64,000 nucleotides of DNA, from positions 62,001 through 126,000 of the forward strand of contig CAVOGY010000003.1 of assembly GCA_963695675.1 (NCBI GenBank). Reading direction: 5' to 3'. The DNA is from DASUPK01 sp963695675 (GTDB taxonomy: Bacteria > Actinomycetota > Thermoleophilia > Solirubrobacterales > 70-9). A model generated the notes under the pieces. It had not been told where the DNA came from. It did no database searches and was given only the letters and a program-made list of their open reading frames with translations. The position numbers were made by a program, and so were the translations under genes. Each line of letters opens with the position of its first letter. Position 1 is the first letter of the stretch. This document shows positions 24,271-33,078 of the stretch, piece after piece.

Positions 24271-24300
24271 ATGGACGGACGAAGCCTTTGGAACGCTTGA
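24271..24300 (+). CDS. Possible 9-codon leader peptide before the kinase gene
   Basis: ATG at 24271 opens MDGRSLWNA and stops at TGA 24298-24300, which overlaps an in-frame TTG of the kinase gene (TTGA at 24297-24300). It could couple kinase translation to a leader. It may also be chance; there is no strong Shine-Dalgarno site. Confidence 0.25.
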   Translation: MDGRSLWNA

Positions 24301-25781
24301 GCTCGACAGTGCTCTCGGGCCGCTACCGGCTCGAGTCGAAACTGGGCTCAGGCGGGATGTCCACCGTCTATCTCGCCCTCGACGAAGTCCTCGACCGCCC
24401 GGTCGCGATCAAGCTGCTCCACCGCGAGATCTCCGAGGAGGCGGACCAGCTCGAGCGCTTTCGCCGCGAGGCTCGGGCCGCGGCGCGCCTCTCGCATCCC
24501 AACCTGGTCGGAGTGATCGACGCGGGCGAGGATGACGGCCGTCCCTACATCGTCTTCGAGTACATCGAGGGCCGCACGCTCAAGCGCCGCCTCCAGGAGG
24601 AGGGCCGGCTGCCCATCGACGAGGCCGTCGCCTACGCCATCGAGATCGGCCGCGGCCTGACCGCCGCTCACGCCCGCAAGCTGGTCCACCGCGACGTCAA
24701 GCCCCAGAACGTGCTGATCGACCCGGATGGTCGCGCCAAGGTGACCGACTTCGGGATCGCACGCTCCCTCGAGTCCAAGGGCCTGACCGCAACCGGCCGG
24801 GTGCTCGGCACCACCGACTACGTCTCCCCGGAGCAGGCCATGGGCGAGGAAGTGGACGAGCGCTCCGACGTCTACTCGCTCGGGGTAGTCCTCTACGAGA
24901 TGCTCACCGGGGACGTGCCCTTTCGCGCCGAGACGCAGGTCGGCGTGGCGATGAAGCACGTCAACAAGCCGATGCCCGACGTGCAGACCAAGCGACCGGA
25001 GGTCTCCGCGGCGGTCGCCTCCGTCGTGGACCGGGCGACCACCAAAGATCCGCGCGACCGCTACGGGACCGTCGCCGAGATGGTGCGCGACCTCGAGCAG
25101 ACGCTCGAGGTCGAGGTCGCCCGCCGCGGGGGGACGAGCGGCCAGGCCACCAGCGTCCTTGACTCCGTCCCATCCTCGCGGCGCCGTCTAGGCCGGCCCC
25201 GCCGGATCTCAGGGGTCGGGATCGCGATGGCGATCGTCGTGATCGCGCTGATCGCGGCCGCGCTGATCTTCGGGGACAGGATCGACGTCGGGGACAACGG
25301 GGGGTCGAAGGCGAGCACCACCACCGAGGTCCGGCTTCCGGGCGACGCCGCGAGTGAATTCGACCCGCCCCCCGGCGATGAGAGCGAGACCGGCACGGAG
25401 CAGCTCGCAATCGACTCCAACCCGACCGGCACTGCGTGGTCGACCGAGCACTACGACTCGCCGGACTTCGGGGGCCTCAAGGACGGAGTCGGCCTCGCGA
25501 TCGACGCCGGCGACGCCGTCGCGGCGAAGTCGATGGTGATCAGGTCTCTGACCTCCGGATACGACGCGCAGATCTACGAGGCGACCGGCTCACCGCCGAG
25601 CGCGCTCTCCGACTGGGGACAGCCGGTCGCGACGATCAGCGACGGCGGGGGCAGCAAGACCGTGACGCTGCCCGGGAAGCCGGCCGAGTCGTTCCTGGTC
25701 TGGATCACGAAGGCGCCTCCGGCCAAGGATGATCCCGGCCGCTACCAGATGGAGATCTCGGACGTTCGGATCCTGAAGTAG
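24288..25781 (+). CDS. Membrane Ser/Thr protein kinase with outer sensor domain
   Basis: A 497-residue Hanks-type kinase. Residues about 10-270 form the kinase domain: GSGGMSTVYLALDE (ATP loop), VAIKLLHRE, VHRDVKPQNVLIDP (catalytic loop), TDFGIARSL and YVSPEQAMGEEVDERSDVYS. A transmembrane helix (ISGVGIAMAIVVIALIAAA) lies near 305-325. The outer 170 residues include EHYDSPDFGGLKDGVGLAID and YQMEISDVRI, a jelly-roll pattern seen outside actinobacterial kinases and MviN-like proteins that I cannot name exactly. Start: TTG at 24288 or TTG at 24297. The ligand is unknown. It converges on ddl with 20 bp between stops. Confidence 0.9.
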   Translation: MERLSSTVLSGRYRLESKLGSGGMSTVYLALDEVLDRPVAIKLLHREISEEADQLERFRREARAAARLSHPNLVGVIDAGEDDGRPYIVFEYIEGRTLKRRLQEEGRLPIDEAVAYAIEIGRGLTAAHARKLVHRDVKPQNVLIDPDGRAKVTDFGIARSLESKGLTATGRVLGTTDYVSPEQAMGEEVDERSDVYSLGVVLYEMLTGDVPFRAETQVGVAMKHVNKPMPDVQTKRPEVSAAVASVVDRATTKDPRDRYGTVAEMVRDLEQTLEVEVARRGGTSGQATSVLDSVPSSRRRLGRPRRISGVGIAMAIVVIALIAAALIFGDRIDVGDNGGSKASTTTEVRLPGDAASEFDPPPGDESETGTEQLAIDSNPTGTAWSTEHYDSPDFGGLKDGVGLAIDAGDAVAAKSMVIRSLTSGYDAQIYEATGSPPSALSDWGQPVATISDGGGSKTVTLPGKPAESFLVWITKAPPAKDDPGRYQMEISDVRILK

Positions 25782-25801
25782 ACGAGACGAGGCGTCCCGC
25801 C

Positions 25802-26767
25802 CTAGAGCTCATACGAGCGGGCCCTCTCGTAGCGCTCGATCGCGAGCCGGATCAGCCGGTCGCAGAGCTCCGGATAGGAGATGCCGTCCGCCTCGAAGAG
25901 CCTGCCGTAGACGCTGGTCTCGGTGAAGCCGGGGATCGTGTTGAGCTCGTTGACGAGGACCTGCTCGCCGTCCACGAAGAAGTCGCAGCGGGCGAGCCCG
26001 CTGCAGGCACAGAGCGTGAAGACCCGGCGCGCCAGCTCCCGTACGCGCTCCGTCGCGGCCTCGGAGATCTCCGCGGGGACGACCAGCTCCATGCCACCCT
26101 CCGCGTACTTGGCCTCGTAGTCGTACCAATCGGAGCTCTTCGTGACGATTTCGCCGGGCGGCGAGGCCGCCGGATCCTCGTTGCCGAGCAGCGAGCACTC
26201 GACCTCTTTGCCCGGCGCGGGCGCCTCCACGATCACGCGCGGGTCGTGCCGGCGCGCTTCCTCGACCGCGCGTTCGAGCTCCTGCTCCCCGGAAGCGGGG
26301 GTGATCCCAACGCTCGATCCGAGCCGCGCGGGCTTCACCCACACCGGCCGGCCGAAGCCGGCGGCGATCTCCCGCCAGCCTTCCTCGCCGGCGCGGCAGA
26401 AGTCGACCTGCGGCACGCCATGACGCGCGAGCAGATTCTTGAAGACGAGCTTGTCCATGCAGATCGCGGAGGACTCCACGTCAGAGCCCGCGTAGGGGAT
26501 GGCGAGCACCTCGAGAAGCCCCTGAACGCTGCCGTCCTCTCCGCCCGGGCCGTGTAGGACCGGGAACGCTGCTTCGCAGCCGAGCAAGCCATCTCCGGGG
26601 GTGAAGCTGACGGCCTCTCCCGCCGCCGACCAGCGCCCGTCGCGGCCGATGGTCACCTCGACCGTCTCGTGTCCCGCCTCGCGGAGCCCGGCCGCCACCG
26701 ACGCGGCCGAGCGCAGCGACACATCGTGCTCGCTCGAGATCCCACCCCCGATCACCGCGACCCTCAT
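25802..26767 (-). CDS. ddl: D-alanine--D-alanine ligase (first copy)
   Basis: A 321-residue ATP-grasp ligase making the D-Ala-D-Ala dipeptide for peptidoglycan. Motifs in order: VAVIGGGISSEHDVSLRSAA, FPVLHGPGGEDGSVQGLLE, PYAGSDVESSAICMDK, VWVKPARLGSSVGI, LARCDFFVD and LVNELNTIPGFTETS. Conserved active-site glutamate and serine regions are intact. ATG at 26767. It is the last gene of the leftward FHA/kinase/cell-wall operon, and its start lies at or inside the end of the PASTA kinase gene. A second Ddl lies at 53803-54753 and is only moderately similar. Confidence 0.93.
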   Translation of the reverse strand: MRVAVIGGGISSEHDVSLRSAASVAAGLREAGHETVEVTIGRDGRWSAAGEAVSFTPGDGLLGCEAAFPVLHGPGGEDGSVQGLLEVLAIPYAGSDVESSAICMDKLVFKNLLARHGVPQVDFCRAGEEGWREIAAGFGRPVWVKPARLGSSVGITPASGEQELERAVEEARRHDPRVIVEAPAPGKEVECSLLGNEDPAASPPGEIVTKSSDWYDYEAKYAEGGMELVVPAEISEAATERVRELARRVFTLCACSGLARCDFFVDGEQVLVNELNTIPGFTETSVYGRLFEADGISYPELCDRLIRLAIERYERARSYEL

Positions 26768-28604
26768 GGCGGGGGCGGGTGGTGGTGGTGGTGGTGGTCG
26801 AGGCGACGCCGACCGAGATCGTCACCGTGTCACCGCGACGGCCGCGGGAGCCGCCGGGCGGGAACTCGGAGATCACCCGCCCGACCTGGGCGGGAGCGAC
26901 GGTGCTCTGCTCCGCGACGGCAACGGTGAAGCCGGCCTTCTTCAGGGCCGTCACCGCCGGCCTGCGGTTCTGACCGACGACGTCGGGCACCGTGATCGCG
27001 CCGGTCGAGGCGAAGATCGTGACCTGCGAACTCCGGGCGACGAGCTTGCCTGGGCCCGGGCTCTGGCTCAGCACCTTGCCCTCCGGCTCGGTCGAGTCGC
27101 GCTGCACCTCGATGCCGGAGAGACCGGCGTTCTGGAGGGCCACCAATGCAGCCTGCTCGTTGAGTCCCACCACGTTGGGGACCGCAACCGTGTTGGCACC
27201 CCGCGAGACCAGGATCGTCACCCCCTGACCGGTCGAGAGCTGCGTCCCCGCCGCCGGCTCTGTGCCGGTCACCAACCCTCGCTTCACCGTGTTGGAGAAC
27301 TGTTGCCTGGTGGTCACGTTGAAACCGGCTTTTTGCAGGCGTTTTGTCGCATCCGGCGCGGTCAACCCGGCGACGGCCGGGACGGCCACGATCGCCGGGC
27401 CCGAGCTCACGCTGAGGGTCACGGTCGAGCCCTCCTCCGCCTTGCCGCCCCCGCGGTCGGTTGGAATCGGGTCCTGCTCGACCACCTGGTTCCTCGGCGC
27501 TCCGGTGGGAACGGCCTTGATCGCCACGTCGAACCCCTTGCTGTCGAGAAGCCGGGTTGCCGCATCGACGTCCTGTCCGATCACATCCGGGATCGCCACG
27601 TGCGAGGGACGGGTGAGCGCGAAGGCCACCAGGGCGGCCACGCCGGCGGCGAGCAGTGCGACGACGAACCAGCGCCACCTCCGGCGCCGCTCCGGCTCCC
27701 ACTCCTCGTAGGGCGGCTCCCGATCGGCGAGGCGCGTCTCGCCCTCCGGAGACACGGCGGCAAACGCGGCCGTGTCCTCGGGGCGCGGCTTATCCGGCGC
27801 ACGCTCCGCCGCGTCGAGGGCGCGCAGGAACGCGTCGGCATCCTTGAAGCGGGCGTCGGGGTCCTTGGCAAGCGCCCTCATCACCACCGCATCGAGGGCG
27901 GGCGGGATGTTCGGGTTGATCGCGCTGGGCCGCCGTGGAGCCTCGGAGACCTGCTTGAGCGCGACAGCGACGGCGCTATCCGCCTCGAATGGCACGCGTC
28001 CGGTGAGCGCCTCGTAGAGGATCACGCCGATCGAGTAGATGTCCGAACGCGGCGTGGTTGGCTTGCCCTGGGCCTGCTCTGGTGAGATGTACTGCGCCGT
28101 GCCCATCACCGAGCCCGTCGCAGTGATGTCCGAGTTCTCGCCGGCGCGGGCGATCCCGAAGTCCGCAACGCGCACGCGCCCCTCGGCGTCGATCAAGACG
28201 TTCTGGGGCTTCAGGTCGCGATGGACGATTCCCTTCCGATGGGCGAAGCGGGCGGCGGCCAGGATCTGACGCGTGAAGTCGATCGCGTCCTTGACACCCA
28301 TGCCTCCCTTGACCAGGTCCTTGAGAGACGGCCCGTCCACGTACTCCATAGCGATGAAGTAGGTGTCGCCAAAGACGCCGCGGTCGAAGATCCCGACCAC
28401 GTTCGGATGCTGGAGGCCGGCGGCCGACTGGGCCTCGCGCTGGAAGCGCTGCACGAACTCCTTGTCCTGGGCGAAGCGGTCATGCAGGATCTTGATCGCG
28501 ACGCTGCGGTCGAGCTCGGTGTCCTCGGCGAGCCAGACGTCGGCCATTCCGCCGGAGCCGATCTTGTGGTCGAGCCGGTAGCGCTCGTCGACAACCGTGC
28601 CCAT
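26481..28604 (-). CDS. pknB: PASTA-domain Ser/Thr protein kinase (PknB type), frame runs past expected end
   Basis: A membrane kinase that senses cell-wall fragments and controls growth. Kinase domain: GSGGMADVWLAED, RSVAIKILHDRF, VHRDLKPQNVLIDA, VADFGIARAG and YISPEQAQGKPTTPRSDIYS. A transmembrane helix (RWFVVALLAAGVAALVAFAL) precedes four PASTA repeats, each starting VPxVxG (AIPDVIGQ, AVPAVAGL, AVPNVVGL, TVPDVVGQ). Then come seven threonines from an (ACC) repeat. In this sequence the frame continues to 26481, overlapping ddl by 287 bp with low-complexity Arg/Gly-rich residues. A one-base change would end it at TGA 26766-26764, overlapping the ddl ATG. ATG at 28604, or at 28628 overlapping pbpA. 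Confidence 0.88.
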   Translation of the reverse strand: MGTVVDERYRLDHKIGSGGMADVWLAEDTELDRSVAIKILHDRFAQDKEFVQRFQREAQSAAGLQHPNVVGIFDRGVFGDTYFIAMEYVDGPSLKDLVKGGMGVKDAIDFTRQILAAARFAHRKGIVHRDLKPQNVLIDAEGRVRVADFGIARAGENSDITATGSVMGTAQYISPEQAQGKPTTPRSDIYSIGVILYEALTGRVPFEADSAVAVALKQVSEAPRRPSAINPNIPPALDAVVMRALAKDPDARFKDADAFLRALDAAERAPDKPRPEDTAAFAAVSPEGETRLADREPPYEEWEPERRRRWRWFVVALLAAGVAALVAFALTRPSHVAIPDVIGQDVDAATRLLDSKGFDVAIKAVPTGAPRNQVVEQDPIPTDRGGGKAEEGSTVTLSVSSGPAIVAVPAVAGLTAPDATKRLQKAGFNVTTRQQFSNTVKRGLVTGTEPAAGTQLSTGQGVTILVSRGANTVAVPNVVGLNEQAALVALQNAGLSGIEVQRDSTEPEGKVLSQSPGPGKLVARSSQVTIFASTGAITVPDVVGQNRRPAVTALKKAGFTVAVAEQSTVAPAQVGRVISEFPPGGSRGRRGDTVTISVGVASTTTTTTTRPRHEGRGDRGWDLERARCVAALGRVGGGRAPRGGTRDGRGDHRPRRALVGGGRGRQLHPRRWLARLRSSVPGPTRPGRRGRQRSGASRGARHPLRGL

Positions 28605-28611
28605 GCGCGGA

Positions 28612-30048
28612 TTAGCCACCACTCGCATCCCCTTGGAGGATCGTCTCGGCGACGCTCTTGAAGATCGGCCCCGCCGTCGGTCCACCGAAGCCGGTGGTGC
28701 GCTCGACGGTGACGGCGATCGCGATCTTGGGGTCGTTGGCCGGCGCGAAGCCGATGAACCACGCCTGATTCACGCCGCCCGTGACCTCCGCCGTACCGGT
28801 CTTTCCCGCGATGTCGATGCCGGACACAGCCGCCGCGGTCCCGGTTCCCTCCTGGACCACGCTCTGCATCATGTCGTTGAGCTCCGACGCGGTCTCCTCG
28901 CTCATCACGCGGCTCTGGCGGGCGGGGTCGAGCTTGGTCTCCCGCCCGTCGGGATCGATCACCTTCGACCACAGCCGAGGCTCCATCAGCTCGCCCTTGT
29001 TGGCGACGGTGGCTGCGACCTCGGCCATCTGCAGGGGCGTCACGCGTAGCCGCTCCTGGCCGATAGCCACCCGCCCGATGTCGATCGGGTCGCCGGCGTC
29101 GAGCAGCTTGTTCCCGTCGAAGATGCCGCTGGTGGCGAGCTGGAAGCCGGGGTAGTCGAGACGAGGCTTGGCGTCGAACCCGTAACGGTCCATGTACTTG
29201 AACATCTCGTCCTTGCCGAGCTGTTCGCCGACCTGGGCCCACCACGTGTTGACCGAGTTGGTGAGAGCGGTCGTCATGTCGATGTCGCCGAACTGCTCGC
29301 CTCCGGAGTTCGAGAGGGACACCCCGCCGATCACCTTCGGGGAGCTTCCGTTCAGAACCGAGTTGGGGGTGAACTCGCCGCTGTCAAGTGCAGCGGTCGC
29401 GGTAACCACCTTCATCGTCGATCCCGGCGGATAGCCCGCCTGGGTAGCACGATTGAACAGCGGGGCGCTGGAATCGCGGTTGAGCTGCGCGAGGTGCTTC
29501 GGGATCTGATTCGGGTCGTACTCCGGGATGCTCACCATCGCCTTGATCTCGCCCGTCGACGGAACGATCGCGACGACCGCTCCGCGACGACCGGCGAGCC
29601 CGTCCACCGCCGCCCGCTGCGCCGCGGGGTCGAGCGAGGACTGCACGTTGTCCCCCTCCTGGGCATGGCCCTGGAGCTCGTCGAGCAGGGAGAGGAACTC
29701 GGTCTTGTTGCCGACCAGCTCGTCGTTGTGGGACAGCTCGAAGCCCACCCGTCCCTGCGTCACGAAGCTGTAGCCGATCGGATTGCCGAACAGGGCACCC
29801 TGGGGGTAGTGCCGCACGAAGATCTTGTTGTTGCCGTTCCCGACGCCGCGTGAGCGCGCGATCACGGTGCCGTCGTCGGCGAGGATGCTCCCGCGGTGGA
29901 TCTTCTGCTCCTCGAGCAGGGGCCTGCGGTTGGCCTGATTCGCCTTCAGCGAGTTCGCGTCGAAGATCGACCAGTACGAGGTGAACCCGAAGAGCAGGGC
30001 GTAGAGGACGAGGACGAAGCCGAAGAGCTTGACGATCTGGTGGTTCAC
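28612..30048 (-). CDS. pbpA: Penicillin-binding protein (PbpA/FtsI, transpeptidase)
   Basis: A 478-residue class B penicillin-binding protein that cross-links peptidoglycan. The N-terminal membrane anchor is VKLFGFVLVLYALLFGF. The dimerisation region contains HRGSILADDGTVIAR. The catalytic domain has the three active-site motifs: YPPGSTMKVV (SxxK serine), NSVNTWWAQVG (SxN) and IAGKTGTAEV (KTG). Length fits mycobacterial PbpA. The GTG start at 30048 overlaps the FtsW/RodA stop (GTGA). It works with the SEDS protein encoded next to it as the polymerase/transpeptidase pair. The end overlaps the alternative pknB start region. Confidence 0.95.
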   Translation of the reverse strand: MNHQIVKLFGFVLVLYALLFGFTSYWSIFDANSLKANQANRRPLLEEQKIHRGSILADDGTVIARSRGVGNGNNKIFVRHYPQGALFGNPIGYSFVTQGRVGFELSHNDELVGNKTEFLSLLDELQGHAQEGDNVQSSLDPAAQRAAVDGLAGRRGAVVAIVPSTGEIKAMVSIPEYDPNQIPKHLAQLNRDSSAPLFNRATQAGYPPGSTMKVVTATAALDSGEFTPNSVLNGSSPKVIGGVSLSNSGGEQFGDIDMTTALTNSVNTWWAQVGEQLGKDEMFKYMDRYGFDAKPRLDYPGFQLATSGIFDGNKLLDAGDPIDIGRVAIGQERLRVTPLQMAEVAATVANKGELMEPRLWSKVIDPDGRETKLDPARQSRVMSEETASELNDMMQSVVQEGTGTAAAVSGIDIAGKTGTAEVTGGVNQAWFIGFAPANDPKIAIAVTVERTTGFGGPTAGPIFKSVAETILQGDASGG

Positions 30049-31382
30049 TGCTCGATCGCCGCCTCGTTCTGGACCCGCACCCGTCGTCGCGCCTTGTCAG
30101 AGATCATCAGGAGGAGGGCGAGCAGGATGAAGTTCGCGACGATCGAGCTCCCGCCGTAGCTGATGAAGGGCAGCGTGACCCCCGTCAGCGGAATCACCCT
30201 GGTGACGCCGCCGATGATCACGAAGGCCTGCAGGGCGAAGATCGCCGTGAGGCCGGTCGCGAGCAGTTTCGAAAACCCGTCCTCGGCGAGGACCGCGGTC
30301 TTGAAGCCGCGCTCGGCGATCAGCGCGTAGATCAGGACCACCGCGGCGCCGCCAAACAGGCCGAGCTCGTCGACAATCACCGCGTAGATGAAGTCGGTGT
30401 GGGGCGCGGGCAGGATCGCTCCGCAGGACGGGAAGTCGTGGCAGTTGGTCGCGCCCGGCAGCTGCACCAGCGACTCCCCCAGCCCCCTGCCGAACAACCC
30501 GCCATCGGCCTGGGCGAAGAGGGACTGAGAGAGCTGGTAGCCGCTGCCCCCGGCGTCGTGGAAGGGATCGAGCCAGATGTCGAAGCGCTGCTGGATATGC
30601 GCCGCCGTGTGGGCGAAGAACCAGGCGCCGATCACGAACATGGCGAGGCCGATCACGACGAACGAAAGCCGGCCGGTGGCGACGTAGATCAGGGCCAGGA
30701 AGGCGCCAAAGAACATCACCGAGCTGCCCAGATCGCGGATGAAGACCAACAGCACCATCGCGGCTCCCCAGACGACGAGCAGCGGGCCGAGATGCTTGAT
30801 CGGCGGCAGTACCACCCCAGCGACGTTGCGAGCACCTACGACGAGCACCTCCCGGTGCTCGTTCAGGTAGCTCGCCAGGAAGACGACGATGCAGATCTTG
30901 GCGAGCTCGGTCGGCTGGAAGGTGATCGGACCGAGATTGACGGCCAGGAACGCGTCGTTCGTGGCGTGTCCGGCGAAGCGGGGCAGGATCAGCAGCACGA
31001 TGCCGACGAGCGCAATCAGGTAGCGGTAGCGCTCGAGCGCCTCGTAGTCCCTGAGGAAGATGATCGTCGCCGAGAAGAGGACGAGCCCGAGGACGAACCA
31101 GTTGGCCTGGTCCCGGGCGAGCCCCTCATCCAGACGGAAGAGCATCACCATCCCGAACGCCGCGAGCAGGGCGACGAGCGGGAAGAGGAAGGGATCGGCG
31201 TCTGGCAGCCTGATCCGGATGACCACGTGGGTGGCGAGGCAGAGGGCCAGGAAATAGCCGCCGTAGAGGACGCTCAGGTTGCCGAACTGGTCGGAGTTGG
31301 TGATCAGAACGGCGGTGAACCCGGCCGTGACCAGGAGGGCGACCGGGATCAGGGCGAACAGCTCGCGGGTGCGCGCGCTCAA
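30045..31382 (-). CDS. rodA: SEDS glycosyltransferase (FtsW/RodA family)
   Basis: A 445-residue protein with about ten to twelve membrane helices that polymerises lipid II into glycan strands. SEDS signatures: FQPTELAKICIVVFLASYL, RDLGSSVMFFGAFLALIY, YQLSQSLFAQADGGLFGRGL, LPAPHTDFIYAVIVDELGL and the C-terminal LTGVTLPFISYGGSSIVAN. Position in the fhaB-pstP-[SEDS]-pbpA order matches mycobacterial RodA, hence the symbol, although FtsW cannot be excluded. TTG start at 31382 overlaps the phosphatase stop (TTGA). Confidence 0.93.
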   Translation of the reverse strand: MSARTRELFALIPVALLVTAGFTAVLITNSDQFGNLSVLYGGYFLALCLATHVVIRIRLPDADPFLFPLVALLAAFGMVMLFRLDEGLARDQANWFVLGLVLFSATIIFLRDYEALERYRYLIALVGIVLLILPRFAGHATNDAFLAVNLGPITFQPTELAKICIVVFLASYLNEHREVLVVGARNVAGVVLPPIKHLGPLLVVWGAAMVLLVFIRDLGSSVMFFGAFLALIYVATGRLSFVVIGLAMFVIGAWFFAHTAAHIQQRFDIWLDPFHDAGGSGYQLSQSLFAQADGGLFGRGLGESLVQLPGATNCHDFPSCGAILPAPHTDFIYAVIVDELGLFGGAAVVLIYALIAERGFKTAVLAEDGFSKLLATGLTAIFALQAFVIIGGVTRVIPLTGVTLPFISYGGSSIVANFILLALLLMISDKARRRVRVQNEAAIEQ

Positions 31383-32614
31383 CGCTTCTGCGCCTGCTTG
31401 CCCTTCGAGGCGGCCCCAGACTTCTTCTTGGGCTGCGTGGGCGGTGGGGGCGGCGGCAGCCCCTCAGTCGGCTGCTGCTGGATGTCATTGACCAGGCTGG
31501 TGGCGTCGTCCTTGCCGCGCAGGGTGTGTCCGGTGACCGCCCGCTGGCGATCCTCCGAGAGCGTTCCCTCCTGCACCGGGATCGAGTGCTGCTTCGAGTA
31601 CAGGCTGATCCCGAAGGGCAGCTGGTAGGGCAGTCCTCTGTAGAGCGCGACGTTGCCCGCGTCGCCGGTGCCCAGGAAGTAGATCGAGCGGGCGAAGAGG
31701 ACGGCACCGCCCACCACCAGGACGATCACCCCCAGGAGAGCCGCCCACCGCAGAGCACGGCGGCGGCGGGATCGAGCGGGCATCGGCCCCTGGCCCCGGA
31801 GCCGGTCGGTTGCCGCACGGACCCGCTCGCCGGTCAGACCGGCCTGCTCGGCGGTGCGGGCGATCAACGTCGCTCCCTCCTCCCCTTCCTTCGCGTCGGC
31901 ACCGGCGACGCGGAAGGCGACGGCCGTGATGTTGTCGCGCCCCCCGCCGCGGTTGGCGGCGTCGACCAGCCGGTTGACGGCGCTCCTCAGGGTCTTCGAA
32001 CGCACCAGGATCTCCCGGATCTCCTCGTCGGAGACCATCGTCGTGAGGCCGTCGCTGCAGAGCAGGAAGACGTCCCCGTCGCGGGCCGGGAAAGTCATCG
32101 TGTCCACATTCACGCTCGGCTCCGGGCCCAGAGCCCTCGTGATGATCGACCGCTGCGGGTGCTCCTCCGCCTGCTCTTCGGTGAGCCGCCCCTGGCGGCG
32201 CAGCTCCTCGACCAGCGAATGGTCCTTGGTCAGGCGCTTCAGCTTGCCGTTACGAAGCACGTACGCGCGGCTGTCACCGACGTGGCCGAGGGCAACCTCG
32301 TCGTCGCGCAACAACGCCGCCGTCAGGGTGGTGCCCATGCCGGCCCGGGAGGAGTCCTTTTGGGCGAGCTTGTGGATCTCACGGTTCGCCTTTTGAGCGA
32401 TCTCCTCCAGCTGCCCCTCCGCTGAGGGGTCGTCTGAGACCTGGCCGCGCTCGAAGGCGCCGGCCGCGATCCGCGATGCCACCTCTCCCGCCTGCGCGCC
32501 GCCCATCCCGTCGGCGACGGCGAACATCGGCGCCCTCGCGTAGTAGGAGTCCTCGTTGGCGTGCCGCTGGCGCCCCGTATCGGTCTTGTGAGCCTCTTCG
32601 GCGATCTTCAGCAT
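31379..32614 (-). CDS. pstP: PP2C-family Ser/Thr phosphatase (PstP/Stp)
   Basis: A 411-residue membrane phosphatase that reverses the kinases of this operon. Metal-binding PP2C motifs: TDTGRQRHANEDSYY, FAVADGMGGAQAGEVAS, GHVGDSRAYVL, FLLCSDGLTTMVSD and GGGRDNITAVAFRV. The cytoplasmic domain is residues 1-240, followed by a membrane helix (RWAALLGVIVLVVGGAVLFA) and an outer domain of about 70 residues. It ends in a poly-proline run and a lysine-rich tail (TQPKKKSGAASKGKQAQKR). ATG at 32614 overlaps the FhaB stop by one base. Confidence 0.95.
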   Translation of the reverse strand: MLKIAEEAHKTDTGRQRHANEDSYYARAPMFAVADGMGGAQAGEVASRIAAGAFERGQVSDDPSAEGQLEEIAQKANREIHKLAQKDSSRAGMGTTLTAALLRDDEVALGHVGDSRAYVLRNGKLKRLTKDHSLVEELRRQGRLTEEQAEEHPQRSIITRALGPEPSVNVDTMTFPARDGDVFLLCSDGLTTMVSDEEIREILVRSKTLRSAVNRLVDAANRGGGRDNITAVAFRVAGADAKEGEEGATLIARTAEQAGLTGERVRAATDRLRGQGPMPARSRRRRALRWAALLGVIVLVVGGAVLFARSIYFLGTGDAGNVALYRGLPYQLPFGISLYSKQHSIPVQEGTLSEDRQRAVTGHTLRGKDDATSLVNDIQQQPTEGLPPPPPPTQPKKKSGAASKGKQAQKR

Positions 32615-33078
32615 CAGGAGACCTCGAAGCGGAACTCAGTGTCCCCGATTCGGATCAGGTCGCCGGGCGTCAGCTGGGCCTCGCCGTGCAGCTCGCGGGA
32701 GTTGAGCAGCGTGCCGTTGGTCGAGTTCATGTCCTCGACGAAATAGGCCCCCGACCGGTTGAAGACCCGCGCGTGGATCCCGGACGCATAGCGGTCGTCG
32801 AGCCGGACGTCGGCGTCGGCCGAGCGCCCGAGTGAGACCCCGCCGAAGAGGTCGAAGTGCTCGCCGCGCGGCAGGCCGCCACCCTCCTGGACCACGAGGA
32901 AGGCGTCGGTCGCTCCCTGGTCGCCGTCGTGAACCTCGTGGTAGCCGGTCTCGTAGCCGGGGGTGGCGGTCCCTCGCAGGTCGCGGAGCGCCATGCGGGT
33001 CACCCAGAGCAGAAAGAGGTAGAGCACGGCGAGAAAGCCGAACTTGAGCGCGACCGCTAGCGGCTCGAGGTCATTCAC
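32614..33078 (-). CDS. fhaB: FHA-domain protein FhaB
   Basis: A 154-residue protein with an N-terminal membrane helix (FGFLAVLYLFLLWVTRMAL) and a C-terminal FHA domain that binds phosphothreonine. FHA motifs: VSLGRSADADVRLDDRYASG (GR and S binding residues), IHARVFNRSG and VEDMNSTNGTLLNS. In mycobacteria the orthologue links kinase signals to cell division. GTG start at 33078 overlaps the FhaA stop (GTGA). Confidence 0.95.
   Translation of the reverse strand: MNDLEPLAVALKFGFLAVLYLFLLWVTRMALRDLRGTATPGYETGYHEVHDGDQGATDAFLVVQEGGGLPRGEHFDLFGGVSLGRSADADVRLDDRYASGIHARVFNRSGAYFVEDMNSTNGTLLNSRELHGEAQLTPGDLIRIGDTEFRFEVS

Noticed and set aside
26770..26800. (GGT)n/(ACC)n tract as a phase-variation microsatellite of the trinucleotide
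   Set aside because: Changes by whole triplets do not alter the frame, so the tract itself would not switch the kinase off; only the neighbouring C/G run could. Reported instead as a frame-overrun finding.
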